Assembly: GCA_019694875.1 (NCBI GenBank)
Contig: JAIBBC010000001.1
Coordinates: forward strand, 744,001-808,000
Origin: Cyclobacteriaceae bacterium
GTDB taxonomy: Bacteria; Bacteroidota; Bacteroidia; Cytophagales; Cyclobacteriaceae
Length of the DNA stretch: 64,000 nt
Direction: 5' to 3'
Below are positions 49,150-57,888 of this stretch, one piece after another. Each line of letters starts with the position of its first letter. Positions within the stretch are counted from its first letter, which is position 1. Under the pieces are notes generated by a model, which did not search any database, was not told the origin of the DNA, and saw only the letters and a list, made by a program, of their open reading frames with translations. A program made the position numbers and the translations under genes.

Positions 49150-50286
49150 CTAAAGCGCTGCCAATATTTCCTTCAACGTCTTCTCATCATATTCAATATT
49201 CACCCACTTCGCGGCAACTTCCCGTTTCTTATAAACGAAGACTGTATTCTTCGCTTTCGGATTGATCGCATATAAGCCGGCCGTGTCTTCATCGACTGGT
49301 GACGGAATCCAGGTAAAGGCTACTTTCTTCAATCCGTGTTCATCGGCCCATTTTTTTAATTTGCCTTTCAGGATGTCTTCTGCTTTTACATTGGGATTTT
49401 CTTTATAAAAAGGATTCATGTAAACCAGGAACACGCGGAGCTTATTCTCTCCCTTTGTCTGCATTTCTTTTTCGAGGGCTGTGACAAAATCCTTCATCTG
49501 ATCAACATTCGCGTGATTGAACCACAGCATAATTCCCTGACCTTGCCCGTACTTGCACATCGGGCATACATTCTTGCCGGCATCTGCACCTGAAAGATGG
49601 AGCGGATCAAATGCCGGACAGTTTGTCCCCACGTTCAATCCAGAGGCAAGTTTTGGCAAGCCGGCATACGGATAATCGTTTACGTTCAACCCTAAAATAA
49701 TGTGACGCGTGGCATGACGAACGCCCTCCTTGTCGGCAGGCAGCAACGTAACAATGCCATCGCCTCCGCGCGGTTTGTTGCTTGTTGTTTTCGGCAACAG
49801 GGGATCATCGGCAAAAAGATATTCATCGATATAGTACTCGTTTTTATCCGGCTCTTTTACCGTAACATGAATATGCTCTGCAGCATTACGTCCGGGATAG
49901 GGTGCGGGCCGTAATGTTTTAAACTGGTAGGAACCGTTCTTGTCGGTCTTTACCCAGCCGCGAATATAGCCGTGCCGTTTTGCCCAACCCTTTTCATTTC
50001 CCTTAGTAGGATAAACTCCTTTCTGATCGGTGTGATAAACATACAGCACAACATCTTTTGCAGGGGTCATCCCGTCACGCTGATATACGATACCGCTGAT
50101 TTCGATTTTAGGACCTTTTTCGTTGAAATCAGGAAGCGCTATTGAGTCCGGCAGTTTGTCGAAAGGCACAGGGCTTTCATGAATCGCTTCACAGCCTTCA
50201 CACGGGCCACCAACAGTCTTTGGAGTTTGCTGCGCATATCCCGACAGGGATACGGCCATCAGCAGTAAAATCAACAGGTATCTCAT
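49150..50286 (-). CDS. Secreted intradiol dioxygenase-like protein fused to a redoxin domain
   Basis: A 378-residue secreted protein (signal MRYLLILLLMAVSLSGYAQQ). Residues about 55-215 match the intradiol ring-cleavage dioxygenase fold: Y92 in GVYPTKG, Y130 in PAPYPGR, H138 and H140 in EHIHVTV, the four iron ligands of protocatechuate 3,4-dioxygenase-like enzymes. Residues about 220-378 look like a thioredoxin-like domain with NVCPMCKYGQ (C241, C244), though CPMC is not the standard CGPC. An aromatic substrate in the periplasm is implied; the combination is unusual. It is divergent from the second LytS/LytTR pair. Confidence 0.82.
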   Translation of the reverse strand: MRYLLILLLMAVSLSGYAQQTPKTVGGPCEGCEAIHESPVPFDKLPDSIALPDFNEKGPKIEISGIVYQRDGMTPAKDVVLYVYHTDQKGVYPTKGNEKGWAKRHGYIRGWVKTDKNGSYQFKTLRPAPYPGRNAAEHIHVTVKEPDKNEYYIDEYLFADDPLLPKTTSNKPRGGDGIVTLLPADKEGVRHATRHIILGLNVNDYPYAGLPKLASGLNVGTNCPAFDPLHLSGADAGKNVCPMCKYGQGQGIMLWFNHANVDQMKDFVTALEKEMQTKGENKLRVFLVYMNPFYKENPNVKAEDILKGKLKKWADEHGLKKVAFTWIPSPVDEDTAGLYAINPKAKNTVFVYKKREVAAKWVNIEYDEKTLKEILAAL

Positions 50287-50422
50287 ACATATAACATTAT
50301 GTTCCGAAATACGGCAGAGGAAGTGAATGCAACAGGAAGGTTATGACGTACTGCTTGTTTTTCTTGACAAAGCGCACCGGAAGCTCTAAACGAGGAGATT
50401 GCGAAAGCCGTATCTTTAACCT

Positions 50423-51436
50423 ATGAACCGTTTCTTCCGGTATCACCTCGATCATATAGCGTTCTGGACACTCACGATTGGGTTTCATGCGTACACGCGC
50501 ATTTACCTGATTAATAAAGTTGATGTGTGGCAGTTTGCGTTGGAGATTTTTATCCGGAATGCACTTCTGGCCGCAGTGATTTATTTCAACCTGCTGGTGG
50601 TCGTTCCAAAAATCAGCAAAGGCAAAATTTTCCTGTGGATCCTGTTATCGGTCGGGTCGCTGATGGGTTACGCTCTTCTGAAAACCGCGCACGATTTATA
50701 TTTATATGAGCATGTGATCGGGGATATCAAGCGTGCGTCCTTTTTGCCTAACACATTCTATAATTTCTCGATCGTACTCTTCTACCTCGCGTTTGCCGCT
50801 GCAATTTACCTAAGCAAGCAATGGTATGTACAACGCGAATTGCTGCGACAGGTGCAACTCGAAAAGTTAAACACGGAACTTGAGTATTTGAAAGCTCAGA
50901 TGAATCCGCATTTTCTGTTTAACTCCATTAATACAATTTTCTTCCAGATCAATAAAGAGAATACCGAAGCGCGCGAAACGCTGGGCAAGTTTTCCGACAT
51001 GCTGCGCTATCAACTGTACGAATGTAACAGCTCAGACATTGCCATTGAAAAAGAACTGGCCTATTTGAAGAACTACGTTGAACTTCAAAAACTCAGAAGA
51101 AATACGAACGACATAATTGAGTTTACCGTTGCCGATGACCTCAGGAACTTTTCGTTTCCACCGATGCTGCTAATCCCGTTTATTGAAAACGCTTTCAAGC
51201 ATGTGTCCAATTTTACCGACAGGCCGAACGAAGTAAAAATTAGCCTGGAGAAGACAGGTTCAGAACTGCAACTACGTGTATTCAATACTACCGATGGTTC
51301 TAAAAAAGAAAACGGTGGTATCGGGATGAAAAATGTAAAGCGAAGATTAGATCTCTTGTTTCCCAACCGGCATAAACTTGATGTCCGGCCATCGGCTAAT
51401 CAGTTTCATGTGACATTAATCCTTCAACTCGTATGA
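50423..51436 (+). CDS. LytS-type sensor histidine kinase (second copy)
   Basis: A 337-residue membrane kinase like the one at 6553. Four hydrophobic segments (about 12-35, 43-62, 68-88, 110-130) precede the phosphoacceptor motif MNPHFLFNSINTIF with H163. The N box is IPFIENAFKHVS and the glycine motif is GGIGMKNVKRRLDLLF. The stop overlaps the regulator start by ATGA. A near-consensus -7 element (TATCTTTA, 50411-50418) lies so close to the ATG that the message may have almost no leader. Confidence 0.92.
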   Translation: MNRFFRYHLDHIAFWTLTIGFHAYTRIYLINKVDVWQFALEIFIRNALLAAVIYFNLLVVVPKISKGKIFLWILLSVGSLMGYALLKTAHDLYLYEHVIGDIKRASFLPNTFYNFSIVLFYLAFAAAIYLSKQWYVQRELLRQVQLEKLNTELEYLKAQMNPHFLFNSINTIFFQINKENTEARETLGKFSDMLRYQLYECNSSDIAIEKELAYLKNYVELQKLRRNTNDIIEFTVADDLRNFSFPPMLLIPFIENAFKHVSNFTDRPNEVKISLEKTGSELQLRVFNTTDGSKKENGGIGMKNVKRRLDLLFPNRHKLDVRPSANQFHVTLILQLV

Positions 51437-52140
51437 AGCTGAGATGCCTGATCGTTGACGATGAACCCATGGCGCGTAAAGGCCTGGAGGAATATGTGCG
51501 CGACATTTCCATATTGGAGCATGTGGGTTCGTGCGAAAACGCGCTTAAAGCATCGGAGTTTCTGCAGCATAATGCTGTCGATCTTATGTTGCTTGACATC
51601 AATATGCCGAACATCAGCGGGATTGAATTTTTGAAGTCTTTACAAAACCCTCCGCTTGTAATTTTTACAACCGCGCATCCCGATTATGCCCTGGAAAGCT
51701 ATGCACTTGACGTGATGGATTACCTCGTAAAACCGATCCTGTTTGAACGGTTTCAAAAGGCGGTTCAAAAAGCTCACGAATATGTTCTGTTAAAGACGTC
51801 CGCGGTACCAGCACCGGATTTCTTTTTTATCAAATGCGATCATGTTTTTGAAAAAATCTTTTTCAATGAAGTGCTGTACATCGAATCCATGCAGAACTAT
51901 TGCATCATCCATACTTCCGCACGAAAGCTGATAGCGTACATTACCCTTGGCGGGATGGAGGAGAAACTTCCGGCCACGCGGTTTATGAAAGTTCATAAGT
52001 CATACATTGTAAACCTTGAAAAAGTTACTGCGCTTGACGGTAACGATCTTTTTGTCGGCAAAGCTCAAATTCCCGTAAGCAGAAATCTGAAAGAAGAGGT
52101 AATGAAGCGGGTTATGGGCGGTAATCTATTTAAACGGTAA
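51433..52140 (+). CDS. LytTR-family response regulator (second copy)
   Basis: A 235-residue receiver plus LytTR DNA-binding protein: acidic pocket VDDE at 8-11, phosphoacceptor D55 in LMLLDINMPN, K104 in LVKPIL. The LytTR part begins FFFIKCDHVFEKIFFNEVLY and includes FMKVHKSYIVNLEKVTALDG and AQIPVSRNLKEEV. It is the partner of the kinase just upstream, and could regulate the downstream DUF3857 gene 34 bp away, although no binding site was found. Confidence 0.92.
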   Translation: MKLRCLIVDDEPMARKGLEEYVRDISILEHVGSCENALKASEFLQHNAVDLMLLDINMPNISGIEFLKSLQNPPLVIFTTAHPDYALESYALDVMDYLVKPILFERFQKAVQKAHEYVLLKTSAVPAPDFFFIKCDHVFEKIFFNEVLYIESMQNYCIIHTSARKLIAYITLGGMEEKLPATRFMKVHKSYIVNLEKVTALDGNDLFVGKAQIPVSRNLKEEVMKRVMGGNLFKR

Positions 52141-52173
52141 TCATTATCTTGCGGGTGGCTTTAACCCCTGCTC

Positions 52174-54663
52174 ATGCTCTTCCGAATCCTCTCAGGCATT
52201 GCCTTATTGCTACTGATTGTCCCCTGTTGCGTTGCACAGACCGTTAAAAAAAATTCTTCTCCTGCTTGGGTGATTTCCAATAAATCTTCGCTTGAAATTG
52301 ACTCTCAGAATAATCCAACCGGTAGTTTTTATTATCTATTAATCGAACGACAACTCAATCTCTCCTCAGAAGAAAGATTTAACAGAAATATTTTTAAGAT
52401 CTTATCAAGTGAAGGTGTTCAGGAGATGTCTGACATCAGTGTTGATTTCGATCCGGAATACGAGTCTCTTACGTTTAATTCGATAGTTGTTTATCGAAAT
52501 GGAGAAAAAATCGATAAGCTCAAACAGGCCAAAATTAACATTGCTCAACGCGAGCAAAGCATGGATCGCTATTTATATGACGGAACGAAAACTGCATACG
52601 TAAACTTAACAGATATCCGATCAGGTGATATTATTGAATATTCCTACACGCTGAAAGGTTATAATCCCGTATTCAGAGGGCATTTTTCTCAATTTTTTTA
52701 TTTCGACTATTCATTCGGCTATCAAAAGCTGTTCCAACGTGTGATTATTCGCAAAGGGGATCAAATGTTCATGCATTACCGAAACGGTGATGTAACACCT
52801 GCCATCACCGAGACGACAGCAAACAAAGAGTATACCTGGATAATTGAGAACAACAAACCATTTTTGACCGACAACAATGCTCCGGGGTGGTACGACCCAT
52901 TCCGTTATATGGCCATAACGGACTTTAAAGATTGGTCGGATGTAAAAAAGTGGAGCGCAGAACAATTTCGTGTGACGCCTGAGCAGGTGGCGAAAGTAAA
53001 GAGCAAGTTACCCGCGATTCTTTTTACGGGTTCAGCAAATGAAAAGCTCCTTAATTCAATCCGTTTTGTTCAGGACGAAGTTCGTTATCTCGGCTTCGAA
53101 AATGGAGTGAATTCACATAAACCGCATAAACCTGAACAAGTACTCGATCAAAGATTTGGCGACTGCAAAGATAAGTCACTGTTGCTTTCAGTTATTGCGC
53201 GCATCCACGGATTCGAGGCTTTCCCTGTGTTGGTAAACACGAGTATACAAAACAAAGTTGATGAAGAACCACCTACATATTTTGCATTTGATCATTGCGT
53301 GGTCGAAATAAATAATATGGACACAGCATTTTTTGTGGATCCTACCATTAATAATCAGGGTGGAGATTTGCGTAGTTTATATTTTCCAAATTATCAGAAG
53401 GGTCTTATTCTAGATTCAGAGGAGCGTGGATTCTCGGAGTTGCCAACTACAACATTGTATGGCACCACTGAAGAACAAACTTTCGAACTCTCAGAAATCG
53501 GAGGCTCAGCTACGATGCGGGTGAAAACAACCTACACCGGAAAAGACGCTGATGTGCAACGTTCGGAATTTGCCAGTACAACTATTGAAAACACAAGTAA
53601 AAATTACCAAAATTTTTATGCAAGCATGTATCCTGGCATTGCAGTCGAAAAGACACCTGAGGTTAAAGATGATCGATCAAAAAATATAATTACTGTCGAT
53701 GAGTTTTATTTGATAAAAGACTTCTGGAAACCCGAAGAGAATAGTGTGGACAAGATTTTCTGTGGATTCTATCCGCAATCAATCAGCCGGCTCATATCAG
53801 TTGAAAAGTCTGCCGACCGAAAAGCCCCTTACCGTCTAACTTATCCGCTGTTATTTAAACACGAAACGGTTGTAAAACTGCCGGAATCATGGAATGCAGA
53901 AAACGATAGCCGGAAAATTGAATCAGATTATTACCGTTTCTATAACTCTGTTACTAATTCTGATAATGAAATCAGGATTGTAAATGAATACGAAACGAAA
54001 GTAAACGAAGTTCCCGCAGAGTTCGTTGACACCTTTGTAAATGACCATGAGAAAATGCTATCGGAGCTGAATTACATGCTCAATTACAACAAAGCCTTGA
54101 CGGGACAGTCTTCTGACGGAAAGAGCACGCCTTTCCCAATCATAACTTTACTAATTGCAACAGCTGCTGGCATTTGGCTCGTACTGCGGCTCAACAAGTT
54201 TAACCCGCCAAGCCACGTGGAATATGGTACTTCCATTGGCGGTTGGTTAATTCTTCCAGCTATAGGCCTTTGTATATCGCCTTTTCGTGATGTCTATACG
54301 TTAGTACAAGCAGAAAACAATTTTTTCAATGGAGGGATTTGGACAGCACTTTATACCTCCGGTCAACATGGGTTACTACTACTTTTAACGCTTGAATTAA
54401 CGTATAATATTTTATCGCTCTTTTTTACAGGCTTACTTATCATGCTTTTCTTTCAGAGAAGAACTTCGTTGCCCAGGCTAATAATATTTTTTTACGCAAT
54501 TTCACTTGGCATAACCGTGTTCGATGAAGTTGCGGTATTACTTATTTCCGGAGAACCGGTAACAAGTTCAGAGATCATTAAGCCGGCCGTTGCTGCCACG
54601 ATCTGGATTCCCTACTTCGCATTTTCGCAACGCGTCAAAGAAACCTTTACAGTACGGCTCTAG
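52174..54663 (+). CDS. DUF3857-transglutaminase protein with DUF2569-like membrane tail
   Basis: An 829-residue envelope protein. After the signal peptide (SGIALLLLIVPCCVAQ) comes a DUF3857 beta domain (about 25-270), then a transglutaminase-like domain (about 280-420) with C331 in RFGDCKDKSLLL, H376 region FDHCVVEI and the aspartate in FFVDPTI forming the expected Cys-His-Asp set. Residues about 420-640 are beta-rich. The last 190 residues are hydrophobic and match DUF2569 (YGTSIGGWLILPAIGLC). Acting on peptides in the periplasm is likely but unproven. Like the gene at 18132, its DNA is AT-richer than the flanks. Confidence 0.85.
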   Translation: MLFRILSGIALLLLIVPCCVAQTVKKNSSPAWVISNKSSLEIDSQNNPTGSFYYLLIERQLNLSSEERFNRNIFKILSSEGVQEMSDISVDFDPEYESLTFNSIVVYRNGEKIDKLKQAKINIAQREQSMDRYLYDGTKTAYVNLTDIRSGDIIEYSYTLKGYNPVFRGHFSQFFYFDYSFGYQKLFQRVIIRKGDQMFMHYRNGDVTPAITETTANKEYTWIIENNKPFLTDNNAPGWYDPFRYMAITDFKDWSDVKKWSAEQFRVTPEQVAKVKSKLPAILFTGSANEKLLNSIRFVQDEVRYLGFENGVNSHKPHKPEQVLDQRFGDCKDKSLLLSVIARIHGFEAFPVLVNTSIQNKVDEEPPTYFAFDHCVVEINNMDTAFFVDPTINNQGGDLRSLYFPNYQKGLILDSEERGFSELPTTTLYGTTEEQTFELSEIGGSATMRVKTTYTGKDADVQRSEFASTTIENTSKNYQNFYASMYPGIAVEKTPEVKDDRSKNIITVDEFYLIKDFWKPEENSVDKIFCGFYPQSISRLISVEKSADRKAPYRLTYPLLFKHETVVKLPESWNAENDSRKIESDYYRFYNSVTNSDNEIRIVNEYETKVNEVPAEFVDTFVNDHEKMLSELNYMLNYNKALTGQSSDGKSTPFPIITLLIATAAGIWLVLRLNKFNPPSHVEYGTSIGGWLILPAIGLCISPFRDVYTLVQAENNFFNGGIWTALYTSGQHGLLLLLTLELTYNILSLFFTGLLIMLFFQRRTSLPRLIIFFYAISLGITVFDEVAVLLISGEPVTSSEIIKPAVAATIWIPYFAFSQRVKETFTVRL

Positions 54664-54676
54664 CAATTAGTCTGAA

Positions 54677-57600
54677 TCACTTTACCACGCTAATCTTTCT
54701 CACGAGGCTTTTGGCGTTCGGAAAATCAATTTTCAGCAGGTAAACACCTGCGGCCAACTGACCTGATCCGGATATAATAATTTCACCTGACCCGATTAAT
54801 GCCGGTTGCAAAAGCACCTGCCGGCCTATTCTGTCGATCACTGAAATATTGCATGTACCGGCATCAGAATACCCCTCACTTATCTTTACATGAATGTCGC
54901 CACCCGCTTTTTGCGGATTCGGGTAAATGGATACTGACTCATCTGAAACACCTTTAACGCGGATTACATCCGAGTAACTCACGGCCCCGTCAAAGTCGGT
55001 TTGCTTCAGGCGATAATACACGGTTCCGGTAAACGAAATTTCATCCAGCAACTCGTAGCTGTGGTGCTCCTTACTCGTGCCTGCGCCATCTAACTTTCCC
55101 ACGGCCGTGAAATCGGTACCGGTAACCGAACGCTCAACTGTGAAATAATCATTATTGATTTCCGACTCTGTTTCCCACGCCAATCGAACTGAAGTTGCCT
55201 GCGCTTCTCCTTCAAATCGTACAAGTTCGATCGGAAGCGGAGTTTGCGAGAAGTTAATCGTTCCAAGGGTGAACCGCATCGCGTTATCAAGTGCAGTTAC
55301 ACCTGTAAACGTATAATACCCGCATGATGTCGCTGTTGCTCCGGAGATTGACTGCGTTCCGGCTTCATTATAAATGCCGTCACCATCATGGTCGATTAAC
55401 AACCGAAGATCAGAAGGTGTGATGGAACCATACAGCCCACTCAGATCGAGCTGCATATTGACAGCACCTACATCACCGGTTTCGCTTACACCCCACTCGC
55501 GCGCGAGGCGCGATTGCACACCCGATGGAACATCCGTTGAGCGGACCGTCAGGGCTGTGTTGTTATGACCCCATAAAAATGATTCGTTGTCTCCCAAGTC
55601 CGTTGCACCGGAAATCCTGACGAGCCCCTGACCCTTTGCATCGGTATGCTGATTGGAAGCATTTACCCGTGCGATGCCCGCCACATCGAAATCGAAGTTT
55701 CCATTGGCGGGATTATCCATGGCGTAAACATCTCCGCTAATCGTTAACGCGTATTTGGCTGCCAGAGCGTTCTCCACAATCAGACGCTGCGCGCTGTTGA
55801 GATTGGAGGTGTATAAGAGTACCTCCGCGAGATTTCCCTGGAAAAAACTTAACCCGGTACCGGATGATCCCGAGTTGCTTGCGCCAATTGATCCGAGCGA
55901 AGTGCCTGAAAATCCCGTGCCGTTTGTCAGGGTAGTAGCCGTGCCATTCGTTGAAAGATCAACATCATCGTAGTTACGTTCAACCGAAGTCAATAAGAAG
56001 AACGCCAGGTTGTTTACCGTAGTGCCTGACAGAACATCTGTGTTGTTGAACATTCCCCACTGATTGGTACCCGCACTGCGGCCAAACCATTGATTGTTCT
56101 GCAGCGACAAAAATATTCTTGATGTTACACCCGCACTGCCTTTGTTCATGACCGTGAACATTGTAGGCGTGGTTGTGTTGATATTGGTGTTAAGCTCAAG
56201 GATATCCGTGGTCCCGTCAAAACTTATTCGTGGCTGACCATTAACCGAGTTAGGTATCACCAATGGCCTTGCGGTTGTACCCGGAGCGGTAGCGATGCGG
56301 CCGGTACCGGCCTGATCGGCCCAGGAAATTACGTTTGACCCCGATGTTGTGAGGCCCTTGCTTGCCGTCAGCCAAAGCTGTAAAGAAGTTGCTCCGTTTG
56401 TCCCGCCTACTCCGCCCGGTCCATCCACGGCACTGCTAACCAATCCAAAGGTGAAACGCCTGTTGTTCGCCAGCGCGGTAACATTGGCAAAGCGATATAC
56501 ATTGTTACCCAACGATGTTGCACCGGTTATAGGTGTTTGATCGGCAAACACCCCATCGTTATCGGTATCTACTAACAACTGAAGGCTTAACGCTGCATCG
56601 CATGCCGACAGACTGGAAAAATCTGCCAGACCTGTAACGTCAATTTGTACGTCAATGCTTCCCACGTCACCATCACCCCCCGTTTCACTCACCCGCCATA
56701 CGCGCGCGAAGCGGGCTGTTACCCCAGAAGGTACATCCGTGGTGTTAGTTGCCTGAGTCGCGCCATTGTCGCTACCCCACATAAAAAACTCTCCATTTTC
56801 CAGGTCGGAAGGATTTAAAATTCTGAGGATGCCTGTGCCGCGTGAATCGTTGTGCATGTTGGATGCATCGGTTTGACCGATACCGGCTACGTCATTGTCG
56901 TAGTCGCCATTGGCTGCGTCATCCATCGCATACACATCGTTTGACGATAGTGTTGTGTTGTACTTGGCCGCCAGATAATTTTGAACAATTACCATTTGCG
57001 CATCGTTGAGCGCTGATAAGTATACAATCATTTCACCCACATCAGCTGTAGGACATGTACCCACGTATCCTGAAAACAAATTCCCGGAAGGCAATGCGGC
57101 ATCTGCACTGTTCCGCTGCGCAAAGGCGGCACCGTTAAGGTATGTCTGCATACCATTGATTGTGTTTCTCCGATAGCGGGCAGCGCTCACATTGTTAACA
57201 CCAGCGGTCAAGCCGGAATTTAACGGATTACCAAAATCACCATCGCTTGAAATTATAAGCTCCGAATTCGGACTCGGCCCGGGGAAAATGAAATAGGAAG
57301 ATCCGCTATCAAAAAAGAAAAGAAGCAGTTGATAGTTGGAGCCATTGGCTGCAAAGAAAACCGTAGCATTGTTTGTACCAGGGCCGGTGAAGGATGTTAA
57401 ACCAAGGAATTGATTAAGGGCACCATCATATTTAACTGCACTTTGATTATTAAGCGCAACTGATACTCCGGATGTTGGCTGATTGAATGTGTTGCTTTGC
57501 TCAAGGTCATGCGCGTAGCCGGATTGATCGGCCCAGTTGCTCACAGCGCCACCGCTAAGTGTCACTCCTTTATCTGCACGCCACCAGCCGTTTAGCGTTG

Positions 57601-57694
57601 ACGAACCGTTGGCTGTTCCCACGCCTCCGGGACCCGTTTGACCAAATGCTAGCGAACATGAAAAGAGAGTAAAAACCAGATATAACCGTATCAT
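54677..57694 (-). CDS. Large secreted T9SS cargo with two LamG-like repeats
   Basis: A 1005-residue secreted protein. ATG at 57694 is preferred over a TTG two codons upstream. Two tandem repeats of about 400 residues each begin GPGGVGTANGSSTLNGWWRA and GPGGVGGTNGATSLQLWLTA; each has a concanavalin-like domain, then a calcium-loop-like segment DVYAMDDAANGDYDNDVAGI or DVYAMDNPANGNFDFDVAGI, and WGSDNG or WGHNNT. A fibronectin-like domain (IELVRFEGEAQATSVRLAWE) follows, then a T9SS type A sorting domain starting near VSIYPNPQKAGGDI and ending SLVRKISVVK. It is probably a surface adhesin or glycan-binding protein. Confidence 0.88.
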   Translation of the reverse strand: MIRLYLVFTLFSCSLAFGQTGPGGVGTANGSSTLNGWWRADKGVTLSGGAVSNWADQSGYAHDLEQSNTFNQPTSGVSVALNNQSAVKYDGALNQFLGLTSFTGPGTNNATVFFAANGSNYQLLLFFFDSGSSYFIFPGPSPNSELIISSDGDFGNPLNSGLTAGVNNVSAARYRRNTINGMQTYLNGAAFAQRNSADAALPSGNLFSGYVGTCPTADVGEMIVYLSALNDAQMVIVQNYLAAKYNTTLSSNDVYAMDDAANGDYDNDVAGIGQTDASNMHNDSRGTGILRILNPSDLENGEFFMWGSDNGATQATNTTDVPSGVTARFARVWRVSETGGDGDVGSIDVQIDVTGLADFSSLSACDAALSLQLLVDTDNDGVFADQTPITGATSLGNNVYRFANVTALANNRRFTFGLVSSAVDGPGGVGGTNGATSLQLWLTASKGLTTSGSNVISWADQAGTGRIATAPGTTARPLVIPNSVNGQPRISFDGTTDILELNTNINTTTPTMFTVMNKGSAGVTSRIFLSLQNNQWFGRSAGTNQWGMFNNTDVLSGTTVNNLAFFLLTSVERNYDDVDLSTNGTATTLTNGTGFSGTSLGSIGASNSGSSGTGLSFFQGNLAEVLLYTSNLNSAQRLIVENALAAKYALTISGDVYAMDNPANGNFDFDVAGIARVNASNQHTDAKGQGLVRISGATDLGDNESFLWGHNNTALTVRSTDVPSGVQSRLAREWGVSETGDVGAVNMQLDLSGLYGSITPSDLRLLIDHDGDGIYNEAGTQSISGATATSCGYYTFTGVTALDNAMRFTLGTINFSQTPLPIELVRFEGEAQATSVRLAWETESEINNDYFTVERSVTGTDFTAVGKLDGAGTSKEHHSYELLDEISFTGTVYYRLKQTDFDGAVSYSDVIRVKGVSDESVSIYPNPQKAGGDIHVKISEGYSDAGTCNISVIDRIGRQVLLQPALIGSGEIIISGSGQLAAGVYLLKIDFPNAKSLVRKISVVK

Positions 57695-57888
57695 AATCAA
57701 GTAGTTAACTGATAAAGGTACGGATTGATGCGCTGCGCTACATGCGCACTATATGCGTAGTCAAGAATGGGATGCCCATGCGATTGTCAAGATTAATTAA
57801 CTGATGAGATTATCGTTACTATAGAGTAAACCAGTTATTCAAAAAAATATTTCGGTTTTTTTTGCGAGAATGGGGATATACCGAGAGG

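Noticed and set aside
50297-50488. A 63-codon frame on the minus strand across the start of the second kinase gene
   Set aside because: It overlaps the kinase start and the divergent promoter region, and has no recognisable pattern.
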